DNA from: Mucilaginibacter sp.
GTDB taxonomy: Bacteria > Bacteroidota > Bacteroidia > Sphingobacteriales > Sphingobacteriaceae
Length of the DNA: 64,000 nt
Assembly: GCF_025362475.1 (NCBI RefSeq)
Contig: NZ_JANYGH010000023.1
Coordinates: 124,001 to 188,000 of the forward strand
Direction: 5' to 3'
Position 1 is the stretch's first letter. Each line of letters opens with the position of its first letter. The notes beneath the pieces were generated by a model. It saw only the letters and a program-made list of their open reading frames with translations, had not been told where the DNA came from and made no database searches. Of this stretch, positions 20,001 to 26,858 are shown piece after piece. Made by a program: the position numbers and the translations under genes.

Positions 20001-20332
20001 CAACATTTTTGATTAGATGTCAAAGATTTTCCTGCATAACTGATATACGCCATCCGGTCACTAATCACTTTCCCCGAATTCCAGAGGTCCGAGCCCTGCT
20101 TAAATTCCGGGGTGCCAGATACCATGATCTGATAGGCTGTTTGCCTTGTCCCCCGTTCATTTATGTGGCTATTGATCAGCATATAGCTTAAACCGGGTTT
20201 ACCAACATCTATCCCCAGCGGATCATGACGAAGCTCGCAAGCTAACTTTACCGGGAATATTTGAGCATAAGCCGCCAATCCTATTATATTAAGAAAACAT
20301 AAGACCATTATTTTTTTTCCCGGTAATTGCAT
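17069..20332 (-). CDS. GH78 alpha-L-rhamnosidase with inserted F5/8-type module
   Basis: This 1087-residue enzyme has a signal peptide ending near residue 23 (AAYA/Q). The N-terminal fibronectin-like rhamnosidase domain starts at LACELRHDPLGIDVGKPGLS. A discoidin/F5-8 type C-like module interrupts the N-terminal part at about 150-300 (EKWVQIDLARSQPFSEVALYP, FPRRFKLQVSD, TGRYVRLAVSKLA). The six-hairpin catalytic domain contains TDCPQREKMGWLEENH near residue 660, with the conserved acidic residues of GH78. GH78 enzymes invert and remove terminal alpha-L-rhamnose. The inserted module may add carbohydrate binding. The gene faces AraC across a 535-bp divergent promoter region and is likely the first gene of the minus arm. 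Confidence 0.93.
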   Translation of the reverse strand: MQLPGKKIMVLCFLNIIGLAAYAQIFPVKLACELRHDPLGIDVGKPGLSYMLINSHINERGTRQTAYQIMVSGTPEFKQGSDLWNSGKVISDRMAYISYAGKSLTSNQKCWWKVRVWDQQGKISAWSKPACWTMGILKAGDWQAKWISADGADKYALSSVGYKSANAESERAEKWVQIDLARSQPFSEVALYPLFYADRGGHAFPRRFKLQVSDKSSFENAVTIADYTASDFKAERYAPARIYKGNTTGRYVRLAVSKLAAEGAGYAFALRQIEIIYNGKNIAAGQKVEASDSYESEGFKKSNLTDRPQDYKTIPNYSSVLLRKEFKVKKRLVSAVISVSGLSAYELTINGKKASNYLFSPGWTNYGKTVLYDTFDITDKIKNGDNALGIILGNGMYNIQPDTLRYVKFLNTFGPAKAIAQLRLVYDDNTVETVCTDKSWHVSSGPVTYSNFYGGEDYNASLEPDRWDQAGFSTGDKWVSAIETDGPGGSLKGLSCAAPPVVAIDTIAPAKINRISNKLYIYDFGQNASMMPELRVSGPKGSSVRMIPSELLGANGLADRSSATQDGVRPAWWQYTLKGEGKEKWFPKFFYQGARYLQVVLYPSADGVYPEVEELNYIVVHSASQPIGKFASSNKLFNNIYGLVRWAQRSNMMSFMTDCPQREKMGWLEENHLNGPSLRYNFDMAQLFRKTMNDMADAQLDNGLIPNIAPEYFIAGSHELTNGFRNSPEWGSSFIIVPWQQYLFSGDISLLERYYDRMKRYMAFLSGEAKDNIIYTGLGDWYDIGPKEPWGSQLTPVSFTGTAIYYYDNWIMSKIARVLGNQKDAESFDQASKAIRASFNKTFYNKQKGLYATGSQTTSAMPLFFDIADTENRHQLLTALVDDIRKNHNSFTSGEVGYRFLLRALADEGRSDVVYDMNNQSERPGYGYQLKMGATSLTEKWDAGVGNFGSQNHFMSGQINEWFFNDLVGISPDIQGAGFRRFIIKPEMLNSLSWVKGSYSSVSGDIKCEWQRAGKKLTLNITVPVNTTATVYLPTINKRDVQEGGKPISSVKGVKLLGASNNRLKCEIASGSYHFSFVSNESQTTGK

Positions 20333-20380
20333 TTACTAAAATCTGTTGATGAATATAAAAAAACAGTTTGTATCATAAAG

Positions 20381-20409
20381 ATACATGGCAACAATAAGTT
20401 ACCATGTAT
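20381..20409. promoter_or_regulatory. 29-bp imperfect palindrome upstream of GH78
   Basis: ATACATGG (20381-20388) is the exact complement of CCATGTAT (20402-20409), and the inner AAC/GTT extends the match with one mismatch, giving 12-bp arms. It is 49-77 bases before the GH78 start codon, the usual place for an operator. It could also fold as an RNA hairpin. It has no terminator T-tract. Confidence 0.5.
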
Positions 20410-20615
20410 TTGATATTTAAATTAAAAATAGGGGATTAAGGGCAGCCTCGGAATTAGGTAATGGAACAACCCTTTTTGAGGAAAATCATCTTTTAATAGA
20501 TTCATGATCTGGAACTAATTATGATTTAGGATAAAGGTTTTTTTGTTGGCCAGCCGGGCTATACGGCATTACACTTATTCCCGGTTTAAAGAGGTAAATT
20601 TTTCTCATAAATTTA

Positions 20616-20670
20616 AATTGGCTTTAATTGGCTTATAACTACCTGATATTCAATAATAGATAACTACCTG
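20616..20670. repeat. tandem direct repeats, candidate AraC-type sites
   Basis: AATTGGCTT occurs at 20616-20624 and 20626-20634, a period of ten. ATAACTACCTG occurs at 20635-20645 and 20660-20670, a period of 25. Direct repeats about two helical turns apart are typical of AraC-family binding sites. They lie about 200-250 bases upstream of the AraC start. Confidence 0.4.
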
Positions 20671-20867
20671 GTTTTACAAAATCAAATCTATCGTGAAGTG
20701 AGCGTTCAGAATTATCCTTTTTGATAAATAGGTTATACTTTCTGACAAAAAGATCGGGATGCTTTATTTTCAGCTTATTTAACCTTTTATTTGTATTGCC
20801 CAACCCAGCAAAAAAAGGGAACAGGATAAAACAAATCGTACTGTTTTTTCACAAACCAATTATTCAA

Positions 20868-21761
20868 ATGACAAATTATTGTAAATACCTGCCCGTAAAT
20901 CCGGAAGATGAAGCATGGGGTTTAACAATATTGAATGCGGGGTATACTCACATCCCTAAAGCGGCTATTTACCCAAGCAAGGACCATCCTTCCAATTATT
21001 ATTTTACCTGGAAAAATGGCCGGGTGTTGCATGAATATCAAATCATCTATATAACCCAGGGCGAAGGAGTTTTTGAATCTGAGCATTGCAAACTAAAGCC
21101 TGTTGAAGAGGGTAGTATAATTTTACTATTCCCCAATGAGCGCCATAGGTATAAACCAAATGAAAAAACCGGCTGGCATGAGTACTGGATTGGCTTAAAA
21201 GGTCCTATTATGGAAAACATTATGCTAAATGAGTTTTTCAGCATCAATTCGCCAATAATAGATATTGGGCTTAAAGACCCCTTATTTAACCTGTTTACAG
21301 ACATTATTGAGAAAACCAAAAGTGAAAAGCCCGGATATCAGCCTGCTATATCCGGCGCGGCAGTCCATTTGCTTGGAACCTTGTTTGCCGAAATTAAACA
21401 AGCCTCATTTGCAGACGAAGATAATATACAGCTCATCGTTGATCGTGCCCGTTTTTTGTTACGCGATCATATGAACCAACGCATTACACCCGAAGACGTT
21501 GCTAAAGAACTACAGGTAGGATATTCCTGGTTCAGGAAAGCTTTTAAAAAGTACACGGGGATGGCTCCAAATCAATACCTTATTCAACTCAAAATTCAAC
21601 AGTCAAAAGAGTTGCTGTTAGTTCCTGAAAACTCAGTTAAAAGTGTTGCTTACCTCTTAAATTTTGAATCAATACCTTATTTCTCCAAGTTATTCAAGAT
21701 AAAAACCGGGCTAACACCGCAGGATTACAGAAACAATGGCTTGAAAAAATACGGCACATAA
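20868..21761 (+). CDS. AraC-family transcriptional regulator of the glycan locus
   Basis: Starting at the ATG at 20868 the protein has 297 residues. The frame is open from 20721, but the extra residues are unlike AraC proteins. The N-terminal cupin-like sensing domain runs from about 1 to 150 (LHEYQIIYITQGEGVFESE, then PNERHRYKPNEKTGWHEYWIGLKG), and two helix-turn-helix motifs lie at about 195-292 (ITPEDVAKELQVGYSWFRKAFKKYTG and VKSVAYLLNFESIPYFSKLFKIKTG). Proteins of this shape sense mono- or disaccharides. It is placed at the divergence point of both arms, so it probably controls them. No hybrid two-component or SusR-like sensor is present in the locus. Confidence 0.9.
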   Translation: MTNYCKYLPVNPEDEAWGLTILNAGYTHIPKAAIYPSKDHPSNYYFTWKNGRVLHEYQIIYITQGEGVFESEHCKLKPVEEGSIILLFPNERHRYKPNEKTGWHEYWIGLKGPIMENIMLNEFFSINSPIIDIGLKDPLFNLFTDIIEKTKSEKPGYQPAISGAAVHLLGTLFAEIKQASFADEDNIQLIVDRARFLLRDHMNQRITPEDVAKELQVGYSWFRKAFKKYTGMAPNQYLIQLKIQQSKELLLVPENSVKSVAYLLNFESIPYFSKLFKIKTGLTPQDYRNNGLKKYGT

Positions 21762-21908
21762 ACGAACCTTATTTTACAAAACCTTTTTTTGGGATGATTT
21801 TCAGATAGCAACCAACTAACGGTTTTCTGTTTATATGCGACCACAAAATTCAATACACCATCCTTTGACAACGAAGGACGATATACATTTCTTAACTTTC
21901 TATTAATT

Positions 21909-24053
21909 ATGAGGCTTATAAGGAGCACTTTAACTTTTTTTATTTTATGCAGCGCTATATCCTGCCTACATGCCCAGGACATCAAATGGAACGAAATTGA
22001 ACCTGGAATTTGGAAAGCAACTGTTGGCAAACCAGAAAGCTTTAATCTGCTAACAGCTTCGGGCGCTATTGCGTATCATGCCGGGTTAACAGATATGGGA
22101 GGTACGCCATTTCCGCTTTTGGAAACAGATATTTATGCTAAGGTAACTGATGGCAAAACGTACCTGCGTTTTCCGTTGGACCGGACCGAACAGTTGTACG
22201 GTTTTGGCCTGAATTTTAAAACTGTACAACAACGGGGCAAAATATTAACACTACACGTAGATAACTATGAAGGACGGGATAACGGGCGAACCCATGCCCC
22301 TACCCCATTTTATATATCATCAAAAGGGTACGGCGTTTTTATAAACAGTGCAAGGTATATTAAAATTTACGCCGGTTCGGCAGTAAGAACAGATAGTAAG
22401 AATCCTCCCGAAGTGCAGGACAGGAATACGAATGAAAACTGGTCGGCACGCCCCTACTCTGACGGCGTGGAAATGTTGATACCTGCCGAAGGGGTAGAAA
22501 TTTATGTTTTAGGAGGTCCAACCATGCTTGATGCTGTGCGCCGGTACAACCTGCTTAACGGCGGCGGGTGCCTGCCGCCGCGCTGGGGACTTGGCTTTAC
22601 ACAACGGGTACAACGTTTGTCAAACGCCTCCGATGTAGCTAATGAAGCGAGGGCATTCAGTGAGCGTGGGTATCCGCTTGATTTTATAGGGCTTGAACCA
22701 GGCTGGCAAAGTAAATCATACCCATGCACTTTTGAATGGGATAAAATCCGTTTCCCAGATCCCCGTGCATTTGTTCAGGGAATGCTTAAACAGAAGATAC
22801 GATTAAACTTGTGGACCAATCCATATATTTCGCCCGAAGCAACTATTTACAAGCAAATAGCGCCATATACAGGTTCGCATAGTGTTTGGGTAGGCGCAGT
22901 TACCGATATAACAATGCCCCAGGCCAGGAATATTTTCTTTGGCGAAATGTCAAAAAATAAGATAGATATAGGTATCAGTGGTTATAAAATTGATGAAGTT
23001 GACGGCGGAGACGAATACCTATGGCCCGATGTTGCTACCTTCCCTTCCGGACACAGCGCCGAGCAAATGCGACAAACCTATGGTTTAATGATGCAGCGTT
23101 ACGTAACGCAAATATATCACGAGAAAAACGAGCGTACTTTCGGGCTTGTAAGGGCCTCAAATGGTGGTGGCTCATCGTTCCCTTTTGTTATCTACAATGA
23201 TTATTATGATCATCGCGATTTTATTACAGCGCTTATTAATAGTGGTTTCGCCGGCGTGCTGTGGACTCCTGAGGTTCGGGATTCCAAAACAGGGGAAGAA
23301 TGGCTGAGAAGATTTCAATCCAATATATTCTCGCCTATGGCTATGATTAACGCATGGGCAAGTGGCACCAAACCCTGGTCATTCCCGGAAGTTGCAGACC
23401 AGGTAAAACAATTGGCAACCCTGCGCATGAAAATGATGCCTTATTGGTACAGCGAATTTGCAAAATACCATTTTAAAGGTACCCCCGTTTTTAAGGCCAT
23501 GGTATTGGAGCCAGGCTTTGCAAATAGCGAACAAAAAAATAGTGTAGATAACACAAACCTTAAAGAAAACCCTTACGGCAAATTAACAACAGAAGAAATT
23601 AAAGACCAATATATGGCAGGAGAATACCTGCTGGTAGCGCCAATGTTTACAGGCGAAACCACCAGGAAGGTCATTTTACCAAAGGGTAAGTGGTATGACT
23701 TTTATACCGGCAAATACGTGGGCAACGGCGAGGTGATCAGTGTTACTCCGGGTTTGGATAAGATCCCCGTTTATGTAAAAGATGGCGGAGTTATACCCAT
23801 GATGCCGGTTATGTTACACGCGCCATCCAAAAATGAAAAGGTTAACCTGGAGATCCGCTATTATGGGGAAAAGCCAGGGCATTATTTATTATATGACGAT
23901 GATGGCGAAACCTTTGACTACGAGAAAGGCGCATACTCTTTCAGAGAGATCAACATAGTTTCCAAAAATGGCATTTTAAAAGGTACACTTTCAGCACCCG
24001 AAAAAGGAAAACCTAACACTATTGGAAAGGTAACTTTTAAAAAGATGGAGTAA
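21909..24053 (+). CDS. GH31-family alpha-glycosidase, secreted
   Basis: This 714-residue protein has a signal peptide ending near residue 22 (LHA/Q). The N-terminal beta-domain of GH31 is followed by a (beta/alpha)8 barrel with FTQRVQRLSNASDVANEARA and the nucleophile motif YKIDEVDGGD, where D362 is the likely nucleophile. The acid/base aspartate is probably in the DYYDHRDF or WTPEVRD region, which I cannot settle. C-terminal beta-domains follow (LLVAPMFTGETTRKVILPKGKWYDFYTG). The family includes alpha-glucosidases, alpha-xylosidases and alpha-galactosidases. It starts the plus arm with AraC, 147 bp downstream of it. Confidence 0.9.
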   Translation: MRLIRSTLTFFILCSAISCLHAQDIKWNEIEPGIWKATVGKPESFNLLTASGAIAYHAGLTDMGGTPFPLLETDIYAKVTDGKTYLRFPLDRTEQLYGFGLNFKTVQQRGKILTLHVDNYEGRDNGRTHAPTPFYISSKGYGVFINSARYIKIYAGSAVRTDSKNPPEVQDRNTNENWSARPYSDGVEMLIPAEGVEIYVLGGPTMLDAVRRYNLLNGGGCLPPRWGLGFTQRVQRLSNASDVANEARAFSERGYPLDFIGLEPGWQSKSYPCTFEWDKIRFPDPRAFVQGMLKQKIRLNLWTNPYISPEATIYKQIAPYTGSHSVWVGAVTDITMPQARNIFFGEMSKNKIDIGISGYKIDEVDGGDEYLWPDVATFPSGHSAEQMRQTYGLMMQRYVTQIYHEKNERTFGLVRASNGGGSSFPFVIYNDYYDHRDFITALINSGFAGVLWTPEVRDSKTGEEWLRRFQSNIFSPMAMINAWASGTKPWSFPEVADQVKQLATLRMKMMPYWYSEFAKYHFKGTPVFKAMVLEPGFANSEQKNSVDNTNLKENPYGKLTTEEIKDQYMAGEYLLVAPMFTGETTRKVILPKGKWYDFYTGKYVGNGEVISVTPGLDKIPVYVKDGGVIPMMPVMLHAPSKNEKVNLEIRYYGEKPGHYLLYDDDGETFDYEKGAYSFREINIVSKNGILKGTLSAPEKGKPNTIGKVTFKKME

Positions 24054-24143
24054 CCTGCTGGTTCTTGATCATTAAAAAGAGTTTACAAGGGCTATTGAAC
24101 AAATTGTTGTACGTGGGATGCTTATTAACATAGCTACATGCTA

Positions 24144-24186
24144 TTTTGATTACTAATTATCAAAACAGATAAGCTAAATATCAAAA
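24144..24186. repeat. TATCAAAA direct repeats upstream of GH106
   Basis: TATCAAAA occurs at 24158-24165 and 24179-24186, exactly 21 bases apart. An inverted half TTTTGAT lies at 24144-24150. The group is 120-165 bases before the GH106 start. A 21-base period equals two helical turns, which suits an AraC-type regulator. The words are AT-rich, so chance is not excluded. Confidence 0.35.
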
Positions 24187-24307
24187 TGGGTAATATGAAA
24201 TATTGCAATCCACTTAGATTTGGCATCAGGTACCGTTATAACCAATAATAACCTATTTAATTCCACATCAAACCACTTTGTTCATTTTTTAAGCCCATAA
24301 TCATTCC

Positions 24308-26830
24308 ATGAGTTTTTTTAAACCTTTAAAATGCCTTTTGTCCGTATTTTTTGTTTTTTGGGGACCGATCACCCAAGCACAGCAGGATAAACCAACTACA
24401 GGCGGCAATGTCCAAAAGCAATCGTCCAACCCGGCAGAGGTATTTTTGTCTCCTCCGTTAAGTGCAAGCCCTGGAGTATTATGGATGTGGATGGGATCTA
24501 ACCTAAGCAAAACCGGTATAACCAAAGACCTGGAGGCATTGAAAAAAGAAGGATTTAACAGCACAACGATGTTTAGTCTTGCTGATGCTACTACTCCCTG
24601 GGCAGGAGAAATTAAAAAAAGCCCAACTCCCGAAATTATTTCGTGGACCGAACCCTGGTGGAAAATGGTGCGTCACGCGGCAGAAGAATCAAAAAGGCTT
24701 GGAATGGACTTCGGGATGTTTAATGGACCTGGCTATGAATCAAGCGGTGGCCCATGGATAACTCCGGAAAACTCGATGCAGGAAATTTGCTGGTCAACAG
24801 ATACAGTAACAGGTGGAGTATCTGATCATATTAAGCTCGCCCGCCCAAAAGTAAACCCACGAGGTCATACCCCCTACCCGGTTTATAATGAGGAAACTGG
24901 CCTTGTTGAAATTCCTAAAATCGCAGCGCGAAGTACCTATTATAAAGATATAGCTGTATTGGCTCTGCCAGTTAGCGGCATTGTACCTGCTGATAAAGTA
25001 ATAGACCTTACCAGTAAAATGCAACCCGATGGTCAATTAAATTGGGAAGTGCCCGCCGGAAAATGGATTATATACAGGTTTGGCCATACTACAACTGGCA
25101 CGTTAATACAACCCGCCCAATGGAAAGCAACCGGACTTGAATGTGATAAAATGAGCCGGGAGGCTGTAACCTTTCATATTGACCACGTTGTAGGCGAAAT
25201 AAAAAAACACCTTGGCGACCTGATAGGTACAGGATTTAAAAGTGTTCATTTTGACAGCTACGAAGCTGGTTATCCTACCTGGACGCCAAAAATGAGCCAG
25301 GAGTTTGCTGCCAGAAGAGGGTACGAAATTACTAAGTACCTGCCAACATTTGCCGGCAGGATCATAGGGACAGACCGCCGCGATTCATCATTATTTGTAA
25401 ACGATTTTAATGTAACTGTAAAGGATTTGTACAGGGATGTTTACTTCGCCATTATAGCGAAAAAACTACGCGAAGCAAACCTTATATTTTTATGCGAGCC
25501 CTATGGCGGCCCCTGGAGGCAGGATGAGGTGATGCCCTATGTAGAGCGGGTGATGACCGAGTTTTGGACTTTCGGCGGGAGATATTCACCTTATGAGCTT
25601 CAGCCAACTGTAGCCGCGTTAAGAAAATCAGGACAGAATATTATTGAGGCAGAAGCGTTCACCAGCGATCCGCACGATAGCAAATGGGATGAAACACCGG
25701 AATGGCTGAAACCAATGGGTGATGCCGCATTTTGCGACGGCGTAAACCGCATGGTAATACACCGCTTTGTACAGCAGCCCTGGGATGACAAATACAAACC
25801 AGGACTAACTATGGGAGAATGGGGTACCCACTTTGACCGTACCCAAACCTGGTGGGAACCCGGCAAAGCCATGATAAAATATTGGCAGCGTTGCCAGGCA
25901 TTATTACAATGGGGTACAATTGCACTCCCATCGGCAAATGATTTTTTGGTAAGTCAATCTACCGGGAATATAGTCGTTAAGCACATTCATCGCAAGCAAA
26001 AGCTTGTTGATGTGTATTTTGTAGCCAACGTTTCGCGCAATGCGGGCAAAGCCGTTTGCAGCTTTAATGTGATGGATATGCAGCCCGAGTTGTGGGCCCC
26101 ATTAACAGGTACCATCAGAGATTTGCCGAATTTTAAAGCAAATGGCGTTAACACAGAAATCCCTCTTGATTTTGATAAAGCACAAAGCTTTTTTATAGTA
26201 TTCAGAAAAAAAGCAGTTACTAATACTGCAGCCTATAAAGAAAATTTTCTACCAAGAAAGGAAGCCCTTGCTATAAATGGACCGTGGGAGGTTAAGTTCG
26301 ATAAACAATGGGGTGGTCCTGCAAAGCCGGTGACTTTTAAAACGTTGCAAGATTGGACCCAACAACCAGAAAAGGGTATTAAATACTTTAGCGGTACAGC
26401 TGTTTATAAAAAAACATTTGATGCGCCTTTAAACAACAGCACAGATTCGTTATACCTTGACCTGGGTGTGGTAAAACATCTTGCCCGCGTTATTTTAAAC
26501 AATAAAGACCTGGGTGTTTTATGGACCGCCCCCTGGAGTGTAAAACTACCAGCCAATTTATTAAAGCCAAAGGAAAATACACTTGTTATTGAAGTTACCA
26601 ATGTATGGGCCAACCGTCTCATTGGCGATGAGCAGGAACCCGCTGACACAGAATGGCTGCCCGGCCACCGCGAAGGTCATTTTTTAAAAGAATTTCCGGA
26701 TTGGTTCCTTAATAACCAAAGCAGGCCATCAAAAGGGCGTTACTGTTTTACAACCTGGAATTATTTTGATAAAAACTCGCCGTTGATATCCTCGGGTTTG
26801 CTTGGCCCGGTAACTATTACCAGTGAATAA
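24308..26830 (+). CDS. GH106-like alpha-L-rhamnosidase, secreted
   Basis: This 840-residue protein has a signal peptide ending near residue 24 (ITQA/Q). The N-terminal catalytic (beta/alpha)8 part opens with SPGVLWMWMGSNLSKTGITKDLEALKKEGFNSTTMF, in the style of the GH106 block. GPGYESSGGPWITPENSMQ and FDSYEAGYPTWTPKMSQEF follow. The last 190 residues form a GH2-like sugar-binding beta-sandwich (INGPWEVKFDKQWGG, then VLWTAPWSVKLP). GH106 enzymes remove alpha-L-rhamnose with calcium. At 840 residues it is shorter than many GH106 members, so a sister family is possible. The gene sits 29 bp before a GH78 gene and is probably in one transcript with it. Confidence 0.8.
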   Translation: MSFFKPLKCLLSVFFVFWGPITQAQQDKPTTGGNVQKQSSNPAEVFLSPPLSASPGVLWMWMGSNLSKTGITKDLEALKKEGFNSTTMFSLADATTPWAGEIKKSPTPEIISWTEPWWKMVRHAAEESKRLGMDFGMFNGPGYESSGGPWITPENSMQEICWSTDTVTGGVSDHIKLARPKVNPRGHTPYPVYNEETGLVEIPKIAARSTYYKDIAVLALPVSGIVPADKVIDLTSKMQPDGQLNWEVPAGKWIIYRFGHTTTGTLIQPAQWKATGLECDKMSREAVTFHIDHVVGEIKKHLGDLIGTGFKSVHFDSYEAGYPTWTPKMSQEFAARRGYEITKYLPTFAGRIIGTDRRDSSLFVNDFNVTVKDLYRDVYFAIIAKKLREANLIFLCEPYGGPWRQDEVMPYVERVMTEFWTFGGRYSPYELQPTVAALRKSGQNIIEAEAFTSDPHDSKWDETPEWLKPMGDAAFCDGVNRMVIHRFVQQPWDDKYKPGLTMGEWGTHFDRTQTWWEPGKAMIKYWQRCQALLQWGTIALPSANDFLVSQSTGNIVVKHIHRKQKLVDVYFVANVSRNAGKAVCSFNVMDMQPELWAPLTGTIRDLPNFKANGVNTEIPLDFDKAQSFFIVFRKKAVTNTAAYKENFLPRKEALAINGPWEVKFDKQWGGPAKPVTFKTLQDWTQQPEKGIKYFSGTAVYKKTFDAPLNNSTDSLYLDLGVVKHLARVILNNKDLGVLWTAPWSVKLPANLLKPKENTLVIEVTNVWANRLIGDEQEPADTEWLPGHREGHFLKEFPDWFLNNQSRPSKGRYCFTTWNYFDKNSPLISSGLLGPVTITSE

Positions 26831-26858
26831 TTTTAATTCTTTTTAATAAATAAAATAT

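Larger units (their letters stand above)
20333..20867. other. 535-bp divergent regulatory region between GH78 and AraC
   Basis: It must carry the promoters for both arms of the locus. It contains an imperfect 29-bp dyad at 20381-20409 near GH78 and tandem direct repeats at 20616-20670 nearer AraC. I see no gene in it. Confidence 0.5.
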
